Source: an uncultured Collinsella sp.
Lineage (GTDB): Bacteria; Actinomycetota; Coriobacteriia; Coriobacteriales; Coriobacteriaceae
Direction of reading: 5' to 3'
Assembly: GCA_902497025.1 (NCBI GenBank)
Contig: CABVDJ010000001.1
Span: 158,273 to 222,272 of the forward strand
DNA: 64,000 bases
Made by a program: the position numbers and the translations under genes. Of this stretch, positions 51,133 through 60,334 are shown piece by piece. A model generated the notes under the pieces. That model had not been told where the DNA came from and searched no databases. It saw only the letters and a list, made by a program, of their open reading frames with translations. Numbering within the stretch: the stretch's first letter is position 1; each line of letters begins with the position of its first letter.

Positions 51133-51320
51133 TTATAACCCACGGGTTCTAGGCGTCATCTCAAAGAGATCGGCGCCGAGCTCGTCGGCAATGGTCTGAG
51201 CTACGACAGCGGTGTGGCCCTGTGCCGAGTAGTAGGCCACGAGGACGTTGCCGTCTGCAGCGGGCACTGCGGCGGGCTCGTCCTCGACAGTCGACTGGTC
51301 CTCGGCGGCGGCTTGGTTGG
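51133..51320 (-). pseudogene. Flavodoxin-like gene fragment
   Basis: A frame reading an AAEDQSTVEDEP linker, then NVLVAYYSAQGHTAVVAQTI and ADELGADLFEMTP, ends at TAA 51133. This is the FMN-binding start of an exported flavodoxin with its acidic linker; the signal peptide and the rest are missing and an in-frame TAA lies upstream. A remnant between two aldo-keto reductase genes. Confidence 0.65.
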
Positions 51321-51338
51321 TCCGTTATCGTCTGAGCG

Positions 51339-52187
51339 CTACTCCTGCGCGTCGAAATCGGGGCGTATGGCCAGGTAGCCCGCGAGTGCTTCCTCAGTGG
51401 CGGTGTAGTAGGTCATGGTCCCGTCGAGCTTGGCAATCTCGGCCATCTCGTCTTCGGTGAGGGAGAAGTCGAAGATGTCCGCGTTGTCGGCGATGTGGGC
51501 GGGGTTCTTGGAGCCGGGAATGATGGAGGTGCCCATCTGCACGTGCCAGCGCAGGATCACCTGGGCCGGGGTCTTGCCGTACTTCTCGGCGAGAGCGACG
51601 AAGACGGGCTCCTCCAGAAGACCTTTGTCGCCGTGGCCGAGCGGGTACCACGCCTCGATCACCGTGCCGTACGGCGCGAGGTAGGCGCGCAGGTCGCGCT
51701 GGGCGTGGTAGGGGTGGCACTCAACGGTCACGAGCTGCGGCTTGATGTCGGCGACCTCGATGACCTCGGCGATCTTGTCTTGCGGGAAGTTGGAGAGGCC
51801 GAGGGCACGCACCTTGCCCGCGCGGTATGCCTCCTCCATCGTGCGCCACGCGGCCAGGTAGTCGCCTACCGGCTGGTGCAGGATGAGCATGTCGACGTAG
51901 TCGAGCCCCAGGCGCTGGAGCGTGGCGTCCACCGCCGGCATGCCCGCGTCGTAGACACTCGGCCAGAGCTTGGTGGAGATGAAGATCTTGTCGCGCGCGA
52001 TGCCGCTTTTGGCGATAGCACGGCCCACGGCGCGCTCGTTCATGTAGGCGTTGGCGGTGTCGATGTGCTCGTAGCCAGCTGCGAGCGCGGCGGTTGCGGC
52101 TGCCTCGGCCTCGGCCGGGGTCATGAGGAAGGTGCCCAAACCCTCGATGGGCATCTCTACGTCGTTGTTGAGCTTCAGATACTCCAT
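51339..52187 (-). CDS. Aldo/keto reductase
   Basis: 282 residues. Catalytic Asp/Tyr in HIDTANAYMNERAVG, STKLWPS with the Lys, LILHQPVGDY with the His, and IIPGSKNPAHIADN for NADP. AAGGAGG precedes ATG 52187. Divergent from the LysR gene, so probably its target. Confidence 0.92.
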   Translation of the reverse strand: MEYLKLNNDVEMPIEGLGTFLMTPAEAEAAATAALAAGYEHIDTANAYMNERAVGRAIAKSGIARDKIFISTKLWPSVYDAGMPAVDATLQRLGLDYVDMLILHQPVGDYLAAWRTMEEAYRAGKVRALGLSNFPQDKIAEVIEVADIKPQLVTVECHPYHAQRDLRAYLAPYGTVIEAWYPLGHGDKGLLEEPVFVALAEKYGKTPAQVILRWHVQMGTSIIPGSKNPAHIADNADIFDFSLTEDEMAEIAKLDGTMTYYTATEEALAGYLAIRPDFDAQE

Positions 52188-52316
52188 GGTCTCCTCCTTA
52201 ATGGTGACTTTTCAAATACAAGGCTACGGCGTTTACTGACGTGCGAGAAGTTCACGTTGGAATGATGGATATAACCATGGGGTATATACGGCACATAATG
52301 CGTGACAGGAGGATCG

Positions 52317-53216
52317 ATGTACAACCCACAGCTTGACACTTTCATCCGCGTGGCGGAGGCGGGCAGCTTCTCCAAGGCGGCACAAGAGTCCTTCATCACG
52401 CCCACGGCCGTCATCAAACAGATGAACCTGCTGGAGTCGCGGCTAGGTCTTATGCTGTTTCACCGATCGCATCAGGGGCTTTCGCTTACGCGGGCAGGCA
52501 GGTCGCTGCTCGCCGACGCCCGCCATATCGTGCAGTACTCTCAAGAATCAATCGCACGCGCCCGCGTCGCCGAGCGCGGAGAGAAGCGCATCATCCGCGT
52601 GGGAGTGTCGCTCATGACGCCCAGCACGCCGCTCACAAAGTTATGGCCGAAGGTGAAGGAACGTTGCCCTGGCATGAGCCTTCAGGTGGTCACGTTTGAA
52701 AACACACCCTCGGCGGCGCGCGGTTTGGCGAACCTTGGGCAAGACATGGATATCGTGGTGGGGATTTTCGACGATGCCTTTCTTAAAGAGCGCGGGTGCC
52801 TGGGCCTCGAGCTTTCGCGCGAGCCGCTCGGGTGCGCCGTTCCTGTCGACAGCGAGCTCGCCAAACGCGACATCGTCACATTCGACGACCTCCACAATCA
52901 CAGTCTTATGCTTATACGCCGGGGCTGGAACGCCGAAATCGACCGCGTGCGCGACGAGATACTCTTGCATCATCCTCAAATCGCGCTCGTAGACTTCCCG
53001 CAATATCGGGCGGAGGTGTTCAATCGCGGCGCGAACGAGGATCTCGCGCTTGCGACGCTGCCGTTGTGGGCCAACGTCCACCCCATGCTCAAAACCGTCC
53101 CTACCGATTGGGACTGTCTCGTGTCTTACGGGCTGCTTCATTCGCCGCACCCCGCAGACCATGTGCGGGAGTTCCTCGATGCGGTGTCTGCCGTGCTCGA
53201 GGCAAAGCATCGATAG
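52317..53216 (+). CDS. LysR-family transcriptional regulator
   Basis: 299 residues from ATG 52317 (AGGAGGATCG). Winged HTH LDTFIRVAEAGSFSKAAQES then SRLGLMLFHRSHQGLSLT, followed by a LysR effector domain (about 90-295). It faces the aldo-keto reductase/Fe-ADH group, which it probably controls in response to an aldehyde or its product (inference). Confidence 0.9.
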   Translation: MYNPQLDTFIRVAEAGSFSKAAQESFITPTAVIKQMNLLESRLGLMLFHRSHQGLSLTRAGRSLLADARHIVQYSQESIARARVAERGEKRIIRVGVSLMTPSTPLTKLWPKVKERCPGMSLQVVTFENTPSAARGLANLGQDMDIVVGIFDDAFLKERGCLGLELSREPLGCAVPVDSELAKRDIVTFDDLHNHSLMLIRRGWNAEIDRVRDEILLHHPQIALVDFPQYRAEVFNRGANEDLALATLPLWANVHPMLKTVPTDWDCLVSYGLLHSPHPADHVREFLDAVSAVLEAKHR

Positions 53217-53358
53217 GCAATCGCGACCAGATGCGCTTATGCCTATGGGAATAACGGGAACTGGCTTCTGAACTCGCGTTTCGATACCGTCGAGTACCGC
53301 CTGATGTTGTTTCGGCGTCGCCATAGAGCAAAGCCATCAGCGAAATAACGGGAATAAC

Positions 53359-53394
53359 AGCCTCCGAACCTTCTGTTCGGAGGCTTTCTTTTTG
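53359..53394. terminator. Terminator between LysR and MerR genes
   Basis: AGCCTCCGAAC (53359-53369) and GTTCGGAGGCT (53375-53385) form an 11-bp stem with a 5-nt loop, followed by TTCTTTTT on the plus strand. It serves the LysR transcript. Confidence 0.88.
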
Positions 53395-53444
53395 CATGTC
53401 TGCCTAAACGACTCCTTGCCTAAGCCCTTGAGCATCGGGCGGCA

Positions 53445-53885
53445 TTATTGAGCGTGGGCGTTATCGTAGGTATCTTTGATTTCTTCCGGCAAATCGTCGG
53501 GAATCAGCGCCTTCACTCTATTCTCGTTTCCATCTTGGATCGCCTGCTCGTAGTACCAGCATTTGAACTTCAACATATCCAGCGCGCGGTTCATCTTCGC
53601 GATCTCCGACTCCATGTGGGCCTTCCGCTCCTCGAACATGGCCTTGCGCTTGGGATATGTCGATGGGCCCTCCGCACACCATTCCATGAACAGTCGGATG
53701 TCCTTAATCTCCATCCCAGCCTTCTTTAAGCATTCGATGACCCGAAGCGCCTCGAGTTCCGTATCGCCGAATCGGCGAATGCCGGACGTCCGCTCCAATT
53801 CCGGGAACAATCCCTGCTTGTCGTAATAACGCAGCGTGGAAACGGGCAGATCAAACATCTCCGCCACCTGTCCGATTGTGTACAT
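53445..53885 (-). CDS. MerR-family regulator
   Basis: 146 residues from ATG 53885 (GGAGGGACC). YTIGQVAEMFDLPVSTLRYY and DKQGLFPELERTSGIRRF are the MerR HTH and wing; a coiled-coil dimer helix follows and the C-terminal part (CWYYEQAIQDG) resembles small-molecule-sensing MerR members. It faces the CMD-cupin operon. Confidence 0.9.
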   Translation of the reverse strand: MYTIGQVAEMFDLPVSTLRYYDKQGLFPELERTSGIRRFGDTELEALRVIECLKKAGMEIKDIRLFMEWCAEGPSTYPKRKAMFEERKAHMESEIAKMNRALDMLKFKCWYYEQAIQDGNENRVKALIPDDLPEEIKDTYDNAHAQ

Positions 53886-53916
53886 GGTCCCTCCGGACAA
53901 ATCTCGAATTTACTCC

Positions 53917-53947
53917 TTGACCTAAAGTTAGGTTTAGGTATTACCTT
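53917..53947 (+). promoter_or_regulatory. MerR-type promoter with dyad in a long spacer
   Basis: TTGACC (53917-53922) and TACCTT (53942-53947) are 19 bp apart, the long spacer typical of MerR promoters. Between them ACCTAAA (53920-53926) and TTTAGGT (53933-53939) form the operator dyad. It would drive the rightward operon. Confidence 0.55.
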
Positions 53948-54161
53948 TATTTTCGTCAATACAAATCGGGAGCGCAAGGGATTTTCGCCAAAGGCGCACG
54001 CTTGCCGGAACGGTTTTCGCCGGCGGCGTGAACGAAGTGGGCGAAAGCACGGGGCATTTTGCTCTGGAGCAGGTGCAACGAATGGGCATGGGAGTCTAGG
54101 CGCGGCTTAGCTGCGCGGAAGCAGTTTTGCACTCAAAACCATCGACAGGAGGAAATCGATC
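53948..54161 (+). other. Leader with a gene-end fragment before the CMD-cupin gene
   Basis: A startless frame reads TVFAGGVNEVGESTGHFALE and QVQRMGMGV, ending at TAG near 54098. It looks like the last part of a lost oxidoreductase gene, but I cannot name it. No other gene is seen. Confidence 0.35.
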
Positions 54162-54929
54162 ATGGCAATTAAACAGACGGCAGGTAGAGATGCCCTGGGG
54201 GACTTTGCCCCCAAATTCGCACAGCTCAATGACGATGTGCTGTTCGGCGAGGTGTGGAGTCGAGAAGACGGGCTTTCCCTTCGAGACCGCAGCGTGGTGA
54301 CGGTTGTGGCCCTGATGGCGCAGGGACTGACGGACTCTTCGTTTAAATATCATCTGATGTCCGCAAAGAACAACGGGGTGACCAGGGCGGAGATAGCGGA
54401 AATCCTTACGCACGCGGCGTTTTATGCGGGATGGCCCAAGGCGTGGGCGGCCTTTCGCATGGCGAAGGAGGTCTGGGCGGACGAGGACGACGGCGCCGAT
54501 GCAAAGGCCCGACACCAAAACGAGATGGCCTTTCCCATCGGTGCCCCCAACGACGCATTCGCAAAGTACTTTATCGGGCAAAGCTACCTCGCGCCCCTTT
54601 CCACCGAGCAGGTCGGCATTTACAACGTTACGTTTGAGCCCGGCTGCCGCAACAACTGGCACACCCATCACGCCAAAAGTGGTGGCGGACAGATCCTCGT
54701 CTGCGTGGCTGGTCGAGGTCTTTACCAGGAATGGGGCAAACCGGCACAGCAGCTGTGCCCTGGCGATGTAGTAAATATCCCCGCGGGCGTAAAGCACTGG
54801 CACGGTGCGGCGCCCGACAGCTGGTTTTCCCATCTCGCGGTGGAGGTTCCGGGCGAGGAGGCCTCCAACGAGTGGTTGGAGCCCGTGGACGACGAGCAAT
54901 ACCTTAAAGCGATTGACGGGAAGGCTTAG
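54162..54929 (+). CDS. Carboxymuconolactone decarboxylase-like and cupin fusion
   Basis: 255 residues. Residues about 15-105 are CMD-like (LSLRDRSVVTVVALMAQGL, ILTHAAFYAGWPKA), lacking the Cys-x-x-Cys or Cys-His pair of AhpD-type enzymes. Residues about 140-240 are a cupin: NNWHTHHAKSGGGQILVC, AGRGLYQEWG, PGDVVNIPAGVKHWHG, with the metal-binding His residues. This fusion is common near MerR regulators; substrate unknown. RBS GGAGGAAATCGATC. Confidence 0.85.
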   Translation: MAIKQTAGRDALGDFAPKFAQLNDDVLFGEVWSREDGLSLRDRSVVTVVALMAQGLTDSSFKYHLMSAKNNGVTRAEIAEILTHAAFYAGWPKAWAAFRMAKEVWADEDDGADAKARHQNEMAFPIGAPNDAFAKYFIGQSYLAPLSTEQVGIYNVTFEPGCRNNWHTHHAKSGGGQILVCVAGRGLYQEWGKPAQQLCPGDVVNIPAGVKHWHGAAPDSWFSHLAVEVPGEEASNEWLEPVDDEQYLKAIDGKA

Positions 54930-54931
54930 GC

Positions 54932-55903
54932 ATGGAGCAGTTGAAACTGACGCAGGAATGGGACAAGGTATTCCCCAAAAGCGACAAGGTTGAGCACAGC
55001 AAGGCGACCTTCCACAATCGATACGGCATCACGCTGGTTGCCGACGTGTACGTGCCTAAGAACGCGGAAGGCAAGCTGCCCGCCATCGCCGTCAGCGGCC
55101 CGTTTGGCGCGGTGAAAGAGCAGTCCTCCGGTCTGTACGCGCAGAAGATGGCGGAGCTGGGCTTTTTCGCAATTGCCTTTGACCCGTCCTATACCGGCGA
55201 GAGCGGCGGCACGCCCCGCTATGTAGCATCGCCGGACATCAACACCGAGGACTTTTGCGCAGCGGTGGATTTCCTCTCTGTGCAGGAAAGCGTTGACCCG
55301 GAGCGTATCGGCATCATCGGTATCTGCGGTTGGGGCGGCATGGCAGTCAATGCGGCGGCTATCGACACCCGTATCAAAGCTACCGCGGCTATGACGATGT
55401 ACGACATGACCCGTGTGACCGCCAACGGCTATTTTGACGCTGAGGATTCCGAACAGGCGCGCTTCGAAAAGCGGAAAGCGCTGAACGCGCAGCGCACCGA
55501 GGACTATAAAAACGACAGCTATGCGCTGGCGGGCGGCGTGGTCGATCCGCTGCCGGAGGACGCGCCGCAGTTTGTGGCGGACTATTACGCCTACTACAAG
55601 ACTCCGCGAGGCTACCATCCCCGCAGCCTGAACTCCAATGGCGGCTGGAATGTGACGTCTTCGCTGTCCTTTTTGAATATGCCGATTTTGCAATATAGCA
55701 GTGAAATCCGCTCTGCCGTGTTGCTGGTGCATGGCGAGAAGGCGCACTCCTGCTATTTCAGCGAAACCGCGTACGGCAAGCTGACCGGGGACAACAAGGA
55801 ATTGTTCATTATCCCTGGTGCCAGCCATACCGACCTTTACGATCAGATGGACATCATTCCGTTTGGAAAGCTGAAGGCATTCTTTGAGGAGTATCTGAAA
55901 TAA
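54932..55903 (+). CDS. Alpha/beta hydrolase (dienelactone-hydrolase-like)
   Basis: 323 residues. Nucleophile elbow GIIGICGWGGMA uses Cys rather than Ser; FDPSYTGESGG oxyanion region and a C-terminal catalytic His in PGASHTDLYD. Related YcjY-like hydrolases of unknown substrate have the same Cys. It starts two bases after the CMD-cupin stop, so they form an operon. No signal peptide. Confidence 0.82.
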   Translation: MEQLKLTQEWDKVFPKSDKVEHSKATFHNRYGITLVADVYVPKNAEGKLPAIAVSGPFGAVKEQSSGLYAQKMAELGFFAIAFDPSYTGESGGTPRYVASPDINTEDFCAAVDFLSVQESVDPERIGIIGICGWGGMAVNAAAIDTRIKATAAMTMYDMTRVTANGYFDAEDSEQARFEKRKALNAQRTEDYKNDSYALAGGVVDPLPEDAPQFVADYYAYYKTPRGYHPRSLNSNGGWNVTSSLSFLNMPILQYSSEIRSAVLLVHGEKAHSCYFSETAYGKLTGDNKELFIIPGASHTDLYDQMDIIPFGKLKAFFEEYLK

Positions 55904-56048
55904 GGCGTGCCTTGATTTAATGCCAAGTCTCCAGCAACGATTCTTCTAAAGAGAGGGAGTAGCTGAAACGAGGCGATTGATTAACTCCATTCGTTTTGGT
56001 TACAAGAAAACATGCTGCGCGCCTGCAGCATGAAGGAGAGGGAATCCT

Positions 56049-56579
56049 ATGAATATCGTTGTATTGAGTGGTAGCCCGCGTAAGGGCGCCAATACCGACA
56101 CCATGGTCGAGGCGTTTGCCGAGACCGCGCGCGAGGTCGGCCATACGGTCGAGGTCATCCGCGTTGCCGGCAAAAAGATCGCTGGTTGTCTGGGATGCCA
56201 GTACTGCTTTACCCATGAGGGCACCTGCGTGCAGAAGGATGACATGGCCGACGTGATCGAGTCGTTGAAAGTCGCCGATATGGCTGTCTTCGCTTCGCCT
56301 ATCTACTGGTTCGATATCACTGCGCAGGAGAAGGCCGCCATCGACCGCCTGTACGCCTTCGGTGCCACGGGCTTCCCGTTCACCAAGACGGCCCTTTTGC
56401 TCGATAGCCACAGCGAGGGCGTCTATGATGCGGCGATCGCTATGTACAAGTCAACCTGCGCGTACTGCAAGTGGGAGGACCAGGGCATTGTCGCCATCAG
56501 CGGTATGACCGAGCGCGACAGCATGGCATCGTCGCCCAAGTTGGAAGAGGTGCGAGAGCTCGCTCGCAAGCTCGCCTAA
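56049..56579 (+). CDS. Flavodoxin-family NAD(P)H/FMN oxidoreductase
   Basis: 176 residues. MNIVVLSGSPRKGANTDTM is the FMN-phosphate loop of the NADPH-dependent FMN reductase group; GCLGCQYCFTHEGTCVQKDD has an iron-sulphur-flavoprotein-like Cys pattern. It probably reduces quinones, nitro-compounds or disulphides. RBS AAGGAGAGGG. Third gene of the MerR-linked group. Confidence 0.85.
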   Translation: MNIVVLSGSPRKGANTDTMVEAFAETAREVGHTVEVIRVAGKKIAGCLGCQYCFTHEGTCVQKDDMADVIESLKVADMAVFASPIYWFDITAQEKAAIDRLYAFGATGFPFTKTALLLDSHSEGVYDAAIAMYKSTCAYCKWEDQGIVAISGMTERDSMASSPKLEEVRELARKLA

Positions 56580-56589
56580 GGACAAGAAG

Positions 56590-56660
56590 AACGCATGGCA
56601 ATCGGTGTTGGTGGAAATGCTTGCAATCCTTATCAAGAGGAATGCTGATTGCCATGCGTT
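56590..56660 (+). terminator. Inverted repeat after the flavodoxin gene
   Basis: AACGCATGGCAATC (56590-56603) and GATTGCCATGCGTT (56647-56660) form a 14-bp stem with a 43-nt loop and no T-run. It separates the flavodoxin gene from the convergent AAA ATPase gene. Confidence 0.5.
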
Positions 56661-56687
56661 GATGCTTCCGCGGACAATTCCGGCGTG

Positions 56688-57782
56688 CTAAAACGCCTTC
56701 TCGTTCAAGAATTCCCTGAACGCGGGAATGTCAAAGCCAACGAGACCACGCCCGCGCTCTCCAATGACGCCGTCCTCCAGGAGGCGGCGTTTGTATTGGC
56801 TTGCGTAGTTGCTGGCGACGCCCATGCGTTTGGCTATCTCCGAGACCCTGCTGGGGCCAGAATCGGGCAGCATCGCGAGCAAAAACTCAATGTCTTTATC
56901 GGAAAGCTCCCGATAGGTCGTTTCGAGAATTCGATCGCGCAGCTCCATGCGGGCAAGCAGAGAACCCTGCTGTACATCAGGTGCACTGATTTTGGGCGAG
57001 TTCTCCGAAACATCCCATGTGCGATATCCGACGAGCTGCATCATATAGGGAAATCCGTCGACGGCCTTCACGGCATCCTCGAGCGCTTCTGGCGTGATTG
57101 AGCGGCCTCCGGCCTCAACGGTTTTGCGGAATGCGTTTGCAATTTCAACGTCAGTGATTCGTCCCAACTGATGATATTGGGAACGCCTGAGGAACGAGAC
57201 GGAATCGTTACGCAGCAACGCCGATACTTTGTAGGGCAGCCCTGCCATGAGTAGGGCAACTTTTTTACCTTCGCGTACAAAGTGCTGGTAAACAGAGGCA
57301 AATTGAAGCATTTCTTCGAGATCGACGGTGACTTCATCGATGGTGATGAGAAGTCCGATGTCATGTTTTTCGAGTTGCTTAAAGATGCCATTCATGCGCG
57401 TGCGCCAGTTGCCCTGAGCCTCTTGAGCATATGTCCAATCGATGCCCACTGGGCCAATTTGAACACCGTTTATGCGCGCGTGAGGCTGTGAGAGGTAGTT
57501 ATCTGCGGCTTCTTTGGTTCGCTCGATAATATCTTCGAGCATGCCTGGCATGGCGGAGACATTTGCTGCGATCCAGCCGTGTTCAAGCGCCGTTTCTGAA
57601 AGGAGCGAGAGAAGCGCCGTCTTGCCCGTTCCCCTTGCGCCAGTAAAAATGGTCGACAGGTTGGGATCTCCCGGGCCGTTGATAAAGCCACGGTTGATGT
57701 CACGCAGGATATGCTCGCGACCCGCTAGAAAGGGAGGGACGCTTCCGAACGTCGGGGTAAAGGGGTTCTTGCTGTACTCCAT
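56688..57782 (-). CDS. AAA ATPase with C-terminal winged helix
   Basis: 364 residues from ATG 57782 (AGGAG upstream). Starts NPFTPTFGSVPPFLAGRE, P-loop FTGARGTGKTALL (about 46-58), Walker B LLITIDEV (about 140-147), arginine-finger region, and a C-terminal wHTH (SRVSEIAKRMGVASNYASQY). This ORC/Cdc6-like or STAND-like ATPase with DNA-binding tail appears as an orphan. The start was chosen after the 19-bp repeat array. Function unknown, possibly defence or regulation. Confidence 0.75.
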   Translation of the reverse strand: MEYSKNPFTPTFGSVPPFLAGREHILRDINRGFINGPGDPNLSTIFTGARGTGKTALLSLLSETALEHGWIAANVSAMPGMLEDIIERTKEAADNYLSQPHARINGVQIGPVGIDWTYAQEAQGNWRTRMNGIFKQLEKHDIGLLITIDEVTVDLEEMLQFASVYQHFVREGKKVALLMAGLPYKVSALLRNDSVSFLRRSQYHQLGRITDVEIANAFRKTVEAGGRSITPEALEDAVKAVDGFPYMMQLVGYRTWDVSENSPKISAPDVQQGSLLARMELRDRILETTYRELSDKDIEFLLAMLPDSGPSRVSEIAKRMGVASNYASQYKRRLLEDGVIGERGRGLVGFDIPAFREFLNEKAF

Positions 57783-57791
57783 GGTAGCTCC

Positions 57792-57867
57792 TTTGCAAGT
57801 TTTGCTAATTTTTGCAAGTTTTGCTAACTTTTGCAAGTTTTGCTAACTTTTGCAAGTTTTGCTAACG
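57792..57867. repeat. Four 19-bp tandem repeats upstream of the AAA ATPase gene
   Basis: TTTGCAAGTTTTGCTAAC with one more base repeats with exact 19-bp pitch at 57792, 57811, 57830 and 57849. The last copy on the gene side runs into its ribosome site. TTGCAA is palindromic. It may be a multi-site operator. Confidence 0.9.
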
Positions 57868-58048
57868 ACTGACCAAAGGGCATCGAAGTAGTGACGCTGA
57901 CATTTTTTACGCAGAAAAATAAGCAGAAATCAATTTATCTGCGTTAAAAAATAGTTGAGAAGAAAAACGACGAGTCCCGGGCGCAATGCCGTTGCGTTCC
58001 GGGCCTCGTCGCTTTGCGAAGTATCTAACGATCTCGTTGCTGTGGTAC

Positions 58049-60289
58049 CTAGTCAAACAAACTCGGCATGTCGTTTTCCTTCATGAGGGCGCCGGCGGAG
58101 GGGAGGCTCTGCGCGGTGAACTTCTCGGCCGAGACGCCGGCACCAAGAATCTCCTCGGTCGTGCCGACGGTGGTGACCGAGCGGCCCTTCTTGGCCGTAA
58201 AGGCCTGGACGCCCTGCGTGTTGGTGGTCGTCTTGGTCTTGAGCAGCGACGTGTTGAAGTTCATCAGGCGGTAATCGCTCGAGACCAGCGCGAGGTCGCG
58301 GTCTTCCTTGAGGACCTGGGCATACAGCAGCTTGCTGCCGCCGTAGATGGCGTTCTTGAGGCGCTTGCGGTTGGTTTTAGTGACGTATCCAGAAAGCGCG
58401 ACGCGCACCACGCGGCCGTTCTCAAAGACGAACAACACGTCGGCCTTGTAGTCCTCGGGGTCGATGACCCAGATGACACTCTCGTCGGGTTCCATCTCAA
58501 GATCGGTCGGCAGGTACGAGCCCAGCTGGGCCGACTTGGTGTCCTCAAATGCCGCAACCTTGCACTTGTACACCTGGCTCTTGTTGGTAAACACGAGCAG
58601 CTCGTGCGTGTTGGAGGACGGGAACTCGATAAAGGGTTTGTCGCCGTCCTTGTACTTGAGCGTGGTCGCCTTTTTGAGTACGCGGTCCGTCATCTTCTTA
58701 AGGTAGCCATCGCGCGAGAGCATGATGGTGACCGGGTACTCCTCGACCTCGGGCTCCAAGCTTACCTCGATAACCTCATGGGGCTCGATCCTACCCGTGC
58801 GGCGCGGCATCACGTACTTCTTGTTGACTGCGGCCAGCTCGTCGCTGATGACCTTCTTGATGTTTTCCTCGCTGGAAAGGATCTCCTCAAGCTCGGCAAT
58901 CTCGCCCTCGAGCTTGGCGATGTCCTTGGTGCGATTGAGGATGTACTCCTCGTTGATGTTGCGGAGCTTGAGCTCGGCAACAAACTCGGCCTGGGTTTCG
59001 TCGATATCGAAACCCTTCATAAGGTTGGGTACGACCTCGGCCTCGAGCTTGGTGCCACGGATGATGGCGATCGCCTTGTCGATGTCGAGCAGGATCGCCT
59101 CGAGGCCGTGCAGCAGGTGCAGGCGCTCGGACTTTTTTCCCAGGTCAAAGTTAATGCGGCGACGCGTGGACTCAATACGCCACTTGACCCACTCGTGCAG
59201 GATCTGGCGCACGCCCATAACGCGGGGGTAGCCGTCGACCAGTACGTTAAAGTTGCACGAGAACGAATCCTGCAGCGTGGTCGAGCGATAGAGCTTGGCC
59301 ATGAGCTTGTCGGGGTCGACGCCGCGCTTAAGGTCGATGGCGATGCGCAAGCCCGAGAGGTCGGTTTCGTCGCGGATGTCAGCAATCTCCTTGACCTTGC
59401 CCTCTTTGGAGAGCTTGACGATGCGCTCGATGATGACATCGGTCTTGGTGGTGTAGGGGATCTCATAGACCTCGATGATGCGCTCTTCGGGGATCCAACG
59501 CCAGCGGGAGCGGATTTGGAAGCTGCCAAGGCCGGTCTCGATAATCTTCTCCATCTCCTCGCGGCGGTAGATAATCTCGCCGCCGGTCGAGAAGTCGGGC
59601 ATGGGCATGTACTCGAGCAGGTCGCAGTCGGGGTCCTGCAGGTAGTGCATTGTGGCAGTGCAGACTTCGTTGAGGTTGAAGCCGCAGATGTCGGACGCCA
59701 TGGCGACGCCGATGCCCTTGTTGGCCGAGACGAGGATGTTAGGGAACGTGGTGGGCAGCAGACGCGGCTCCTTCATGGCGCCGTCGTAGCTGTCGACGAA
59801 GTCGACCGGGTCCTTGTCGATGTCCTTGAAGATCTCGGCGCTGATGGGGGAGAGCTTGGCTTCGGTATAACGCGAGGCGGCGTAGCTCAGGTCGCCCGAA
59901 TAGTACTTGCCAAAGTTGCCCTTCGACTCCACGAAGGGGGCGAGCAGCGCCTCGTTGCCGGTGGCCAGGCGCACCATCGTCTCGTAGATCGCGGCGTCGC
60001 CGTGCGGGTTGAGCTTCATGGTCTGACCCACGATGTTGGCGCTCTTCTGGCGCTCTCCCTTGAGCAGGCCCATCTTGTACATGGTGTAGAGCAGCTTGCG
60101 GTGCGAGGGCTTAAAGCCGTCGATCTCGGGGAACGCACGCGAGACATTGACACTCATGGCGTAGGGCATGTAGTTGACCTCGAGCGTCTGCGTGATCGGC
60201 TGGTCGGTGACCTCGGAGTGCAGGCCGATGACGTTCTCGGCGTTGACCTGCTTTTTCTTCGGCTGGTTCTTCGTCTTCTTCTTTGCCAC
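58049..60289 (-). CDS. parC: Topoisomerase IV subunit A-like (ParC/GyrA family)
   Basis: 746 residues from GTG 60289. NPHGDAAIYETMVRLA (quinolone region), catalytic Tyr Y141 in AASRYTEAKLS, coiled coil near residues 440-480, and a C-terminal beta-propeller without a QRRGGKG GyrA box. That suggests ParC-type decatenase. Residues equivalent to GyrA S83 and D87 are Ala99 and Glu103. It lies 46 bases after the subunit-B gene. Divergent from typical ParC, so it may be a second enzyme set. Confidence 0.85.
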   Translation of the reverse strand: MAKKKTKNQPKKKQVNAENVIGLHSEVTDQPITQTLEVNYMPYAMSVNVSRAFPEIDGFKPSHRKLLYTMYKMGLLKGERQKSANIVGQTMKLNPHGDAAIYETMVRLATGNEALLAPFVESKGNFGKYYSGDLSYAASRYTEAKLSPISAEIFKDIDKDPVDFVDSYDGAMKEPRLLPTTFPNILVSANKGIGVAMASDICGFNLNEVCTATMHYLQDPDCDLLEYMPMPDFSTGGEIIYRREEMEKIIETGLGSFQIRSRWRWIPEERIIEVYEIPYTTKTDVIIERIVKLSKEGKVKEIADIRDETDLSGLRIAIDLKRGVDPDKLMAKLYRSTTLQDSFSCNFNVLVDGYPRVMGVRQILHEWVKWRIESTRRRINFDLGKKSERLHLLHGLEAILLDIDKAIAIIRGTKLEAEVVPNLMKGFDIDETQAEFVAELKLRNINEEYILNRTKDIAKLEGEIAELEEILSSEENIKKVISDELAAVNKKYVMPRRTGRIEPHEVIEVSLEPEVEEYPVTIMLSRDGYLKKMTDRVLKKATTLKYKDGDKPFIEFPSSNTHELLVFTNKSQVYKCKVAAFEDTKSAQLGSYLPTDLEMEPDESVIWVIDPEDYKADVLFVFENGRVVRVALSGYVTKTNRKRLKNAIYGGSKLLYAQVLKEDRDLALVSSDYRLMNFNTSLLKTKTTTNTQGVQAFTAKKGRSVTTVGTTEEILGAGVSAEKFTAQSLPSAGALMKENDMPSLFD

Positions 60290-60334
60290 GATATCCTCTT
60301 GAACTTCTTAAGGGCCGTCGTTATCGATTTGCTG

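Noticed and set aside
53240..53375. A possible leftward reading frame with MATPKQHQ start near the LysR end.
   Set aside because: It overlaps the LysR gene end antisense, has no ribosome site and no motif. Only the terminator hairpin is supported.
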